DNA of 7,514 bases from NCBI GenBank assembly GCA_028684915.1, contig JAQUEZ010000284.1:1-7514 (forward strand). The letters are read 5' to 3'. This DNA comes from Desulfobulbus sp. Its GTDB lineage: Bacteria > Desulfobacterota > Desulfobulbia > Desulfobulbales > Desulfobulbaceae. This document shows, piece after piece, positions 1 to 6,058 of this stretch; the stretch's first letter is position 1; each line of letters opens with the position of its first letter. The notes under the pieces were generated by a model. It saw nothing but the letters and a program-made list of their open reading frames with translations, did no database searches and was not told the origin of the DNA. The position numbers were made by a program, and so were the translations under genes.

Positions 1-429
1 CCGACGACGACCCCTGCCGCACCGCCCTTGGCCAAGCCCCGCAGGGTCAGGCTAAGTCCAAGCCCAAGACGGAGACGCAAAAGCCGCAATCAGGCAATCT
101 GCTCCAGGGAATATTCGGGCGCTGATTTTATTGCTCAAGCAAATGAGGCCTGCTGCGCCCAGCAACATTTCGTCGAGGAGGGCGCGTCACCTCAACCCGC
201 GGCCTGGATGCAGTGCAACGGATTCCGCAAGCTGCATCCAGGCTGCGGTTCGCCGGCCAGCTCTCGCCCTCAGGGTCCATGCGCCGCAGGGAACCTTTTG
301 TGGGGCCAGCCAAAACGCCGCGTCATCAGCCCAAGGGAGAACGCTCGGGCCTTGCCTGCGAGTTGCCCCTTCGCTCGACAAACAACCGCGTTGCACTTCT
401 GAAATGGAAAGGGACGCATCCCGCCCCAG
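1..429. other. No supported gene; possible eroded coding DNA
   Basis: This GC-rich stretch lies downstream of the decayed ATPase and holds nothing I can name. On the minus strand a 38-codon frame (168 down to 52) begins MLLGAAGLICL, which is mildly hydrophobic. Another minus frame rich in Leu and Gly runs off the left edge. These could be scraps of a membrane protein broken by frameshifts, but there is no ribosome binding site and no recognisable motif. Longer frames on either strand are GC-rich shadow frames. The only clear structure is the inverted repeat at 202-243, listed separately. Confidence 0.3.
202..243. repeat. 12-bp perfect inverted repeat with 18-nt loop
   Basis: The arms GCCTGGATGCAG (202-213) and CTGCATCCAGGC (232-243) are perfectly complementary and separated by 18 nt. 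The repeat lies about 190 bp beyond the natural stop of the minus-strand ABC ATPase remnant. It has no T-tract on either side, so it is not a standard intrinsic terminator. It may be an mRNA-end stem-loop or a dispersed palindromic element. Confidence 0.5.
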
Positions 430-1151
430 TTACTGTTGCCGCAGTCGGGAGCAAAGGGCCTGGAAATCCTGGCTGCTGCGATTGCGGGGGCGGGGCAGTG
501 CAATGGGCACTGTCGCGCCAATCTGCCCGCTGTCGCGATCCAGAACCAGGGCCCGGTGGCAATGATCACCGCCTCCTGCACGTCGTGGGTGACAAAGAGA
601 ATGGTCTGGTTGCGCTCCTGCGCCAGCCGCAGCAGCAACTCCTGCATTTCCTCCCTGGTCTGAGCGTCCAGGGCGCCAAAGGGTTCGTCCATCAGCAGAA
701 TCTGCGGCGAGCGGATCAGCACCCTGGCCAAGGCCACCCGCTGTTTCATGCCCCCGGACAGGGTTCGGGGCAGGGAGTCGCCGTATCCTGCCAGTCCAAC
801 CAGGTCAATCCACCGTTCCGCCTCCAGGTGCCGTTGCGCGCCGGAGCCCCCGCCAAGGCCAAACGCGATGTCCTCCCGCACCGTCAACCAAGGGAAAAGG
901 GCGTCTTCCTGAAACACCACGCACCGATCCGGCCCAGGTTTGACGATCCGCCTGCCGGCCAGCAGACATTGCCCCTGGGTTGGGGCAAGAAAACCGGCCA
1001 CCATCTTGAGCAGGGTCGACTTGCCGCAACCGCTGCGACCAATCAGGCAGACCACTTCCCCGGCCTGGATCGACAGGGAAATGCGGCGCAGCACCGGTTC
1101 GCCCCCGGGGTCGCGGCTGTAGCCGTGGCTGAGGTCGACGATTGCAAGGAG
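430..1151 (-). pseudogene. ABC transporter ATP-binding protein, NitT/TauT (SsuB/TauB-like) type, frameshifted
   Basis: This would be the cytoplasmic ATPase that powers an importer of the nitrate/sulfonate/taurine class. The minus-strand reading shows a Walker A (GRSGCGKST), a Q-loop (VVFQEDALFPW), an ABC signature (LSGGMKQRVALAR), a Walker B (ILLMDEP), a D-loop (GALDAQT) and an H-loop (VTHDVQEAV), in the expected order. Right after EAVIIA the frame breaks. Restoring one base at about 557/558 gives ADRALVLDRDSGQIG and a natural end at the TAA at 430-432. Without it, translation runs on to about 270 through unrelated sequence. At the 5' end the family-like sequence starts at AIVDLSHGY, but there is no ATG, GTG or TTG in this frame nearby, so the junction with the permease also looks damaged. 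The catalytic core is intact. The protein is probably not made correctly unless the indels are sequencing errors. Confidence 0.85.
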
Positions 1152-1858
1152 CGCCGGCGGGCGCTTTTGAAGCAGAGGCGCATCAGGGCGACCAGCGCCA
1201 GATCGCACAGCCTGCCGATCAGGGCAATAAGCAGCACGCCGACCAGGATGACGTCGGTCTGGCCCAGCATCCGCGCATCCATAATCACCGCGCCCAGGCC
1301 GTCGGGCACGCCGGTCAGTTCGCCCAGCACCAGATAGGCCCAGGAAACGCCCATGCCCAGGCGCAGGCCGGCGATGATGTTGGGCATGGCCATGGGCAGG
1401 AGAACCGCAAAGACCCCGCGCAGCCGACCAACGCCCAGCATGGCCCCGGCTTGGCAGTAGATCGGCGCCGCCAGCCGCGCCCCGGTCAGGGCGTTTTGAT
1501 AGATGGGAAAAAAGGCGGCCATGGCCACGAGAAAGACCGTGGTTTTGACGCCGATGCCAAACCAGATCATGGCCAGGGGCAGGCGGCCGGAGACCACGCC
1601 CAGGGGAACGCCAAGGGCGGCGGCAAGGGAAAAGCCCAGCAGCACTTGGGTGAGGGAGGCTGCAAGATCGGACCAGAACCTGCCGGCATAGGGCCCCTGC
1701 CCGGCGTCGGCAACGATGTAGCGCAGGCCGGCCTCCCACACCGCAACCGGCGGCGGCAGCAGGTAGGCCGGAACCAGGCCGAACCCGCTTGTCGCCTGCC
1801 AGGCGGCCAAGGCCATGAACGGAATCAGCAGGCTGAGCGGGATGTCTTTGAGGTGCAT
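1152..1858 (-). pseudogene. ABC transporter permease, NitT/TauT (SsuC/TauC-like) type, probable internal deletion
   Basis: This is the inner-membrane channel subunit of the same importer. The start is ATG at 1856-1858 (MHLKDIPLSLLIPFMALAAW), in a first membrane segment. The BPD_transp_1 pattern follows: SLTQVLLGFSLAAALGVPLG, then WFGIG, AAFFPI, an EAA-like loop around GAMLGVGRLRGVFAVLLPMA and a late hydrophobic segment (DVILVGVLLIALIG). In the family about 25 residues normally separate the LGVPLG helix from the PLA-x-x-WFGIG motif. Here LGVPLGVVSGR runs directly into LPLAMIWFGIG (around 1583), which implies an in-frame deletion. The frame has no stop near the expected end (KSARRRS, about 1152). 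It runs through the ATPase start to about 1043, another sign of an indel at the gene junction. It lies 70 bp downstream of the binding-protein remnant. Confidence 0.75.
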
Positions 1859-1928
1859 GGCGGTTGATCTCGGAACGGCAGCGGGCAGCGATGGGTAGTG
1901 ATAGGCAGAGGCGGGCAGCGGCAAGGGG

Positions 1929-2640
1929 TCACGGCGCGATGCTTGAGGCGGCCTGGCCGACGAACCGCAGGTCAAACAGCCGATCATAGTCCGGCTGCCG
2001 GTCAATCACCCCCCAGGGCCTGCATCCGTTCCCCCAACGCCCTGGCCCGGCGGACAAAGGCCGCATCCATGTTCTCCTGGCCAGCTCCATGTTGGTTGCC
2101 GCCTGTTCCAGCACGGCCAGCGACGTGCCAAAGATCTGGGCCTCGCGCAGCCAGCGGGCCTGGTCGCGGTTGAGGGCCTCGGTGGCCCCGGCGTGGGCGT
2201 TGACCAGCTTCTGCACTGCCTCGGGGTTTTTCTCGATCATGTCGCGAGTGACCAGCAGGGCGGCGTTGATCGTGCCCACCGACTCGCCAAAGTAGGGCGA
2301 GGCCAGCGTCCGCCCATAGCCTTGTTCCACCGCCACGGAGGGGAAGGGCTCGCCGGAGAGAAAGGCGTCGATTGCCCCCGCGCCAGCGCGGTTCCCATGT
2401 CAAAGAAATCGACCCGCACCAGGGTGACGTCCGTGGTCGGCGAGAGACCGTTGCGGGTCAGGAGTTCGCGCAGCAGGATTTCGTGCATGGTGCCCGGCAC
2501 ATAGCCGATCCTGCGCCCTCTGAGGTCCGCGACCTGATGCACAGGGCCGTCCTTGCGGATCACCAGGGCCGAGCATTTGTTGCACAGCGCCGCCGCCACC
2601 ACCACCGGCTGCCCCATGACCGCCGACTGGATGGTTCTGT
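1929..2640 (-). pseudogene. ABC substrate-binding protein (NitT/TauT, NMT1/SsuA-like), truncated and multiply frameshifted
   Basis: This would be the periplasmic or lipid-anchored receptor that feeds substrate to the adjacent permease. Recognisable sequence begins abruptly at about 2640 (AVMGQPVVVAAALCNKCSAL) and continues with DLRGRRIGYVPGTMHEIL and TLVRVDFFDMGTALARG. The signal peptide and first roughly 80-100 residues are missing. The frame then shifts in a run of five C (2375-2379, plus strand) into DAFLSGEPFPSVAVEQGYGR and GESVGTINAALLVTRDMIEK. It shifts again near 2076 into ENMDAAFVRRARALGERMQ, and a third time in a run of six C near 2009-2014 into VIDRQPDYDRLFDLRFV, with the stop at 1929-1931. 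Several breaks fall in homopolymers, so base-calling error is possible. The missing N-terminus and the state of the neighbouring genes favour real decay. The substrate cannot be told. Confidence 0.8.
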
Positions 2641-2801
2641 GTCGACATTGCTTCTCTTCCTGCCGCGCCTGCCCGCTCATCCTGATTTGAAACGACCACC
2701 AGGATATTTTCCCCTGCCCGGCGTGCACCGTGCCTGTTCAACCCGTTCCTCTCCAGCTTACAGGTTATCCATTCTCTGTGGTCTGGTCATCCCTTGCCAT
2801 G
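2641..2801. other. Intergenic junction between ABC remnant and integrase remnant
   Basis: The GC-rich coding signal of the binding protein stops at about 2640. The integrase stop codon lies at 2802-2804. The DNA between shows no convincing gene, terminator or repeat. A boundary between the decayed importer and the island-derived integrase must lie here, but I see no second copy of the tRNA-Leu att core that would mark it. Confidence 0.35.
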
Positions 2802-3534
2802 TCAGTCGTACTCAAGACTTTGCAAGTGATCCGCCCACCATTGCATCATTGTGATCCGCTCCGGTAGGTACTCGCTTCGATGATAAGCGGCCCTGACAGC
2901 ATTTTTTTCTCGATGGGCAAGTTGCCGCTCAATTGCGTCGGGGTTGAATCCGGTCTCGTTGGCAATGGTGGAAAAGAGCGCTCGGAAACCGTGCATGGTG
3001 GCTTTTGAATGGTAGCCAATCCGATAGAGCGCATAGCGCATGGTATTTTCCGAAAGGGGTTTGTTGGGGTAGTGGACGCCGGGGAAGATGAGCCCATTGT
3101 TGCCATGGAGAATTTTCATGCGTTCCAAGGTTGCAACAGCCTGTTTTGATAGGGGTACAGTGTGTGGGGACTTCATGTTCATTCGCTCCGCCGCGATTGA
3201 CCGCAGTCTTTTCTCAAGGTCGACCTCTGCCCAGGTTGCTTTCAGCTTCTCTTGCCTTGATCGTTTCCTGTCTTTATTGCTTTCGTGCATCTGCTGGATT
3301 TTCCCCTGCCTTAACCATTTCTCGTAATGCAACTCGCTCTGCCCTGGCTGCCTCCAGGGACAAGACCGGGTATTCTCCGATGACGAAGGTTGATTCCTTA
3401 CCCGGTGGCAATTCATAACGGCATCGCCAGGTCTTCTTTCCACTTATAGCTATGTGGAGAAAAAGTCCTTTGCCGTCAGTGAGTTTGTACATTTTTTCCC
3501 TTGGCTTGGCGTTTCTGACCTGAATTGCCGTCAA
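2802..3534 (-). pseudogene. P4-family tyrosine integrase remnant with internal deletion
   Basis: Intact P4-type integrases (about 400 residues) insert islands into the 3' end of tRNA genes. The N-terminal arm-binding domain (DUF4102-like: VRNAKPREKMYKLTDGKGLF, then TWRCRYELPPGKES and IGEYPVLSLEAARAE) is read from a TTG at 3532-3534, with GGAGG 12 nt upstream, and ends at a stop near 3274 after ADARKQ. The C-terminal catalytic half lies in another frame: ATWAEVDLEKR, AERMNMKSPHTVPLSKQAV, HGFRALFSTIANE (the HxxR pair), LAHREKNAVRAAYHRSEYL (His plus Tyr nucleophile in AYHRS) and MMQWWADHL. About 190 residues are missing between the two halves: the core-binding domain and the first catalytic Arg (RPGEL box, here only SRQEKL). 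The deletion joint is near 3260, so the product is inactive. The gene sits 207 bp from the att core, the usual arrangement for this family. Confidence 0.9.
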
Positions 3535-3741
3535 TATAGCAAGTTGCCTCCAATTCCGGGTACAATCTTAAACCGGTATTTGTGTATCGAATGACCGCAC
3601 CCTGATTCGTGCCCGGTAAAATACCCGGATGTCAATGGATGGATTTGGGTAATATTGGACAAAAGACAAAGGAAAACCCCAAAAAATCTGATGAGATTCA
3701 ATGGGTTAATAGAAGCCAGCGGACTATGCTGGATTATGCTT
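3535..3741. other. Integrase upstream region, possible P arm of the att site
   Basis: This AT-leaning, non-coding stretch lies between the integrase start and the att core. Variants of a CCGGGTA/TACCCGG motif recur: CCGGGTA at 3556-3562, CCGGTA at 3573-3578, CCCGGTA at 3612-3618 and TACCCGG at 3622-3628. The same TACCCGG also ends the tRNA acceptor strand at 3745-3751. They could be integrase or excisionase sites, or chance. No gene here is credible. Confidence 0.3.
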
Positions 3742-3796
3742 TGGTACCCGGAACGAGAATCGAACTCGTACAGCCGAAGGCCGAGGGATTTTAAGT
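3742..3796 (-). other. att core: 3' part of a tRNA-Leu(UAA) gene (partial tRNA)
   Basis: Read on the minus strand this is the last two thirds of a leucine tRNA. It contains the anticodon loop CTTAAAA (anticodon TAA), the 3' anticodon strand TCCC, a long variable arm with CGGCCTTCGGCTG, a T-arm ACGAG-TTCGATT-CTCGT, the acceptor 3' strand TCCGGGT, and an encoded A-CCA at 3742-3745. The 5' half is absent: upstream of the loop the sequence is AATACA rather than the expected anticodon-stem strand GGGA, and no D-arm follows. This is the classic identity segment that tRNA-targeting islands carry. The breakpoint inside the anticodon loop is a common crossover point. It is not a functional tRNA gene. 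Confidence 0.88.
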
Positions 3797-3827
3797 GTAT
3801 TGAATTTCATCGATTAACTTCCCTGAA

Positions 3828-3860
3828 AAATTATATTTTTCTTATTAAAAAATATAATTT
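3828..3860. repeat. AT-rich 13-bp perfect inverted repeat
   Basis: Arms AAATTATATTTTT (3828-3840) and AAAAATATAATTT (3848-3860) are perfectly complementary around a 7-nt loop. The repeat lies between the att core and the HD-domain gene, 18 bp beyond that gene's stop codon. A pure A/T stem is weak for a terminator. It could act as a loose bidirectional terminator or as a bendable element in the recombination complex. Confidence 0.55.
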
Positions 3861-3877
3861 GTTCCATTTTTGTTCCA
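3858..3877. repeat. Two direct repeats TTTGTTCCA, probable integrase arm-type sites
   Basis: TTTGTTCCA occurs at 3858-3866 and 3869-3877, 11 bp apart, which is one helical turn. It lies 62 bp from the att core, on the side away from the integrase remnant. Short tandem repeats phased by a helical turn beside a tRNA att core fit arm-type sites bound by the integrase N-terminal domain. The function is inferred. Confidence 0.5.
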
Positions 3878-4396
3878 CTATTCTTGTAAGGCTAGTCCGA
3901 GAAGGTTGTCAGGTATGTACCCGCTGACGCTCCGTTGAGTCGCCCATTCGATAGTTTTGTTGTCCCTGGCTGCTTCAGTACACAGAAATTTTGGATCAGG
4001 TGTTTTGCCGACCCTGCCAAGATCAAGCCGGTCCGCATCAAAACAGGTTTGGATCGTTCTATCCACATGGGTCTTTGCCTTTGTGTGGAGGCTGCATGCA
4101 GTGAAAAGAAGATCAAACTCTTCGTCACTAAGATCGTAGTAAGTTCCTCTCCATGATTCCGCCAGGAGGGCTCCTCGGGGACCATGCTCTGGGTCACAGT
4201 TTTCATTCAATCGGCGACTATCATGAAATACGGCAAAAAGTTGAACGACTTTCTTGTTGGCACCGGTTGCTTCGGCAAGATGGATTCCGTTTTCCCAGAC
4301 TCGGGCCAGATGGCTGAGGCCGTGAATGCCTTGCCAGTTGATTTGAAATTGATCTTTTATGGCATGTACAAGATCCTTTGAAACAATCCCCAGCAT
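3878..4396 (-). CDS. HD-domain phosphohydrolase-like protein
   Basis: This 172-residue soluble protein has the signature of a metal-dependent HD-family hydrolase. HGLSHLARV (about 25-33) supplies the first His, FHDSRR (57-62) is the HD pair, and DPEHGPRGA (68-76), the His of SLHTKA (about 104) and CFDADRLDLGRVG (118-130) follow with conserved Asp residues. HD proteins commonly cleave phosphoester bonds of nucleotides, but the substrate is unknown here. The ATG at 4394-4396 is preferred over an upstream in-frame start because GGGAG sits just before it, 22 bp after the stop of the upstream repressor gene. The two genes are probably co-transcribed. The frame is intact and clearly less GC-rich than the ABC remnants. 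In a mobile element it may be a cargo or accessory defence gene, but nothing in the sequence proves that. Confidence 0.75.
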   Translation of the reverse strand: MLGIVSKDLVHAIKDQFQINWQGIHGLSHLARVWENGIHLAEATGANKKVVQLFAVFHDSRRLNENCDPEHGPRGALLAESWRGTYYDLSDEEFDLLFTACSLHTKAKTHVDRTIQTCFDADRLDLGRVGKTPDPKFLCTEAARDNKTIEWATQRSVSGYIPDNLLGLALQE

Positions 4397-4418
4397 TGTC
4401 ACTCCCGACTTTTTGATA

Positions 4419-4991
4419 TTACCGCTTCCTACGACTCTTCCTGAGCACAATGGCCTCTAGCTGTGCCAGCCGTTTTTCTACTCTCTGAAATCGATCGTTC
4501 TCCGTATCCACCTTCCGTGCGCCGCTCACTTTCATTAGTTTGTGTAAGGCTGCAATCACCCCAGCAAGGGCATCGTTATGTCCCGCTCCTGAGCTAAGGA
4601 GTTCGAGTGCCATCTGGATGGTCCCCGCAATATCCCTTTCTTGCAACTCCCAGGTTGTATCGATGGCAGGCGTCTTCACGTCTTTTTGGCCCAGCAACAC
4701 TGCTTTCGACTCTACTGGGCTCGGTATGGGCTCCTCCTGAACTCGGCGACCGAAGGCTAACATTTCCTCATACAGCATACCAAAGTGATCGGCAATTTTC
4801 AGCCGGATCTCTTCGGCCGCTGGCTTTCTCCCCTTGATCACCGCATTGAGATAGCCTCGATCTATGTTCTGGGCCAGGGCAAGACGCACCTGTGCGCCTC
4901 TTCCCTCCTGCTGAAGCATGTAATTTAAGGCGGTCCGGAACTGTTCTGCAATTGGGTTATTCACGTTGTAAACGATAGAGCATTTGCTCAA
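4419..4991 (-). CDS. XRE-family HTH repressor of the mobile element
   Basis: This 190-residue DNA-binding protein resembles phage C-type repressors. The N-terminal helix-turn-helix (about 18-81) reads AEQFRTALNYML, VRLALAQNIDRGYLNAVIKG (turn and recognition helix), then KIADHFGMLYEEMLAFGRRV. There is no LexA-like peptidase domain. The C-terminal part has a helical stretch (about 120-155) and a probable coiled coil, RFQRVEKRLAQLEAIVL, which suggests oligomerisation, and ends in a basic tail. The listed start is TTG at 4989-4991. It overlaps the palindrome TGAGCA-NN-TGCTCT, and its ribosome binding site is poor. GTG at 4962-4964 is an alternative that would leave the palindrome just upstream of the gene. 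The same palindrome at the plus-strand early promoter suggests this protein represses both itself and the Cro-like/TrfA operon. Confidence 0.8.
   Translation of the reverse strand: MSKCSIVYNVNNPIAEQFRTALNYMLQQEGRGAQVRLALAQNIDRGYLNAVIKGRKPAAEEIRLKIADHFGMLYEEMLAFGRRVQEEPIPSPVESKAVLLGQKDVKTPAIDTTWELQERDIAGTIQMALELLSSGAGHNDALAGVIAALHKLMKVSGARKVDTENDRFQRVEKRLAQLEAIVLRKSRRKR
4977..4990. promoter_or_regulatory. Operator copy 3, overlapping the repressor start
   Basis: AGAGCATTTGCTCA matches TGAGCA-NN-TGCTCA with one mismatch at the outer base. It covers the TTG start of the XRE gene, or lies about 13 bp upstream if GTG at 4964 is the true start. Binding here would block the repressor's own transcription or initiation, as in autoregulated phage repressors. 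Confidence 0.6.
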
Positions 4992-5142
4992 TAATTAAAA
5001 GCCAAGAATGCATCTGGGTCGAAAGTGTGAGGGGGTTGCAAAATCTTCGGTATTGGCATTTGGTTGAAATCTCATGGCGCGAGCTTCATTTTGCTCGTTT
5101 TTTTGAACCCATAGCGCAATCGCGTTTAAGGAAACCGTTGCC

Positions 5143-5631
5143 ATGAAATCCTTCTGCTGCAATGCTTGTCATCGAATTCAACCGGTCAATCCAAGGAACC
5201 CCAACCAAAAATACTGCAACCGTGCTGATTGCCAACGGGCCAGAAAAAGAGAATGGCAGCGAAAAAAAAGAGCCTCTGATCCAGATTACCGCAAAAACCA
5301 GAAAGATTGTCAAAAACGATGGCTGGAAAACCATCCCGATTACTGGCGAGCATACCGAAAAAAGAAACAACGCTCACCACCGCCACCTGATCCACCCACT
5401 GTAAAGATAGACGGGTTATCTGCATATTTCTTCGTCCTTCCAGGGAAAAGCATACCTATCTCTGTTCCTGGAAAAAATGTCAAGATGGATGCGATCCAGG
5501 CAACAATCATCCCCATTCCGCACAGTTACGACCTCGCAAAAGACGACATCATAGGCAAGTTCGCTGCACTGGCCTACGATCTCGCCAAGGATAGCGACCA
5601 GGCTCGAACCCCACTCCGCTGCTCCTCATAG
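5143..5631 (+). CDS. Small Cys4 (putative zinc-binding) basic protein of unknown function
   Basis: The protein has 162 residues. The N-terminus holds C6-x2-C9 and C25-x4-C30, which fits a single zinc-binding module. A very basic region rich in Arg, Lys, Trp and Tyr follows (ARKREWQRKKRASDPDYRKN, then RWLENHPDYWRAYRKKK to about residue 75), then a proline-rich linker (PPPPDPP). This architecture suggests binding to nucleic acid. I have a general memory of similar short proteins in mobile and plasmid DNA without an assigned role. The C-terminal part (about 87-162) has two YDLAKD repeats and no known fold that I can name. ATG is supported by AAGGAAA about 9 nt upstream. The gene stands alone between the repressor and the early-promoter operators, divergent from the repressor. 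Confidence 0.7.
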   Translation: MKSFCCNACHRIQPVNPRNPNQKYCNRADCQRARKREWQRKKRASDPDYRKNQKDCQKRWLENHPDYWRAYRKKKQRSPPPPDPPTVKIDGLSAYFFVLPGKSIPISVPGKNVKMDAIQATIIPIPHSYDLAKDDIIGKFAALAYDLAKDSDQARTPLRCSS

Positions 5632-5712
5632 AGACATTTTTTTCACACCTGCAACCAACCCTTTCGCTGTCTCCACTGGGGCGATGATGGTGCGGCAACT
5701 CGGTGAAAAAAA

Positions 5713-5726
5713 TGAGCACCTGCTCA
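5713..5726. promoter_or_regulatory. Operator copy 1 (TGAGCA-CC-TGCTCA)
   Basis: This perfect 6-bp inverted repeat with a 2-bp centre lies 19 bp centre to centre from operator copy 2. It is upstream of the early plus-strand operon and is the likely binding site of the XRE repressor or of the Cro-like protein. Confidence 0.65.
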
Positions 5727-5730
5727 CCTC

Positions 5731-5746
5731 TTGAGCAATTGCTCAA
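5731..5746. promoter_or_regulatory. Operator copy 2 (TTGAGCAATTGCTCAA)
   Basis: This perfect 16-bp palindrome has the same half-site (TGAGCA) and the same 2-bp centre as copies 1 and 3. It covers the -35 area expected for the TATACT hexamer at 5765, so occupancy should block RNA polymerase at the early operon. Confidence 0.7.
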
Positions 5747-5770
5747 TTTATTGAATAAAAACAGTATACT
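5739..5770 (+). promoter_or_regulatory. Putative promoter of the early (HTH-HTH-TrfA) operon
   Basis: The -10 hexamer TATACT (5765-5770) is one base from consensus. The best -35 candidates (TTGCTC at 5739-5744 with a 20-bp spacer, or TCAATT at 5743-5748 with 16 bp) are weak and lie within operator 2. The region is AT-rich and lies about 50 bp upstream of the first start codon. Confidence 0.5.
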
Positions 5771-5821
5771 ATCGATAGTTTTTTCTTGACGGTACCAAAA
5801 ATTTCATCCAAATAGTTGACT

Positions 5822-6058
5822 ATGAGTGCAACGAACGAGCGGATCACCCACAAACAGATAGCGCTGGAGGCGGAAATCTCGCCCGATTTCCTCAGCCACA
5901 TTCTCCATGGCAGACGACCCTGCCCAAAAGCAGTGGCGGTTCGCCTCGAATTGGCCACCGGGATCAGCAAGGTGATCTGGGTTTGGGGAAGTCCTTCGGA
6001 AATGCGAGCGGCTCTCGAACGCTTCATGAATCGTCAGGGAGATCAGCATGGATATTGA
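5822..6058 (+). CDS. Small Cro/YdaS-like HTH regulator
   Basis: This protein of 78 residues (80 if TTG at 5816 is used) has one helix-turn-helix: ITHKQIALEAEISPDFLSHI followed by LHGRRPCPKAVAVRLELATG. That is an XRE/Cro layout with almost no extra domain. It opens the plus-strand operon behind the double operator, the position of Cro or a YdaS-like antirepressor in phages. It may compete with the XRE repressor at the TGAGCA sites, but this is inferred from position. No strong ribosome binding site precedes ATG 5822, so translation may be weak. Its last 11 bases overlap the next gene, which indicates coupled translation. Confidence 0.7.
   Translation: MSATNERITHKQIALEAEISPDFLSHILHGRRPCPKAVAVRLELATGISKVIWVWGSPSEMRAALERFMNRQGDQHGY

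Noticed and set aside
131..142. TTGCTCAAGCAA palindrome resembling the TGAGCA operators
   Set aside because: The half-sites are in the opposite order and it lies far from the mobile element's promoters; probably chance.
213..1867. Long open frames on the plus strand opposite the ABC transporter genes
   Set aside because: They lie antisense to clear ATPase and permease sequence, are rich in Gly, Gln, Arg and Pro, and come from GC-rich shadow frames.
3742..3796. Functional tRNA-Leu gene
   Set aside because: The acceptor 5' strand, D-arm and 5' anticodon strand are missing; only the 3' identity segment is present.
3609..3927. Small plus-strand open frames across the tRNA fragment
   Set aside because: They run through the antisense of the tRNA-Leu segment and AT-rich intergenic DNA, with no ribosome binding site or conserved sequence.
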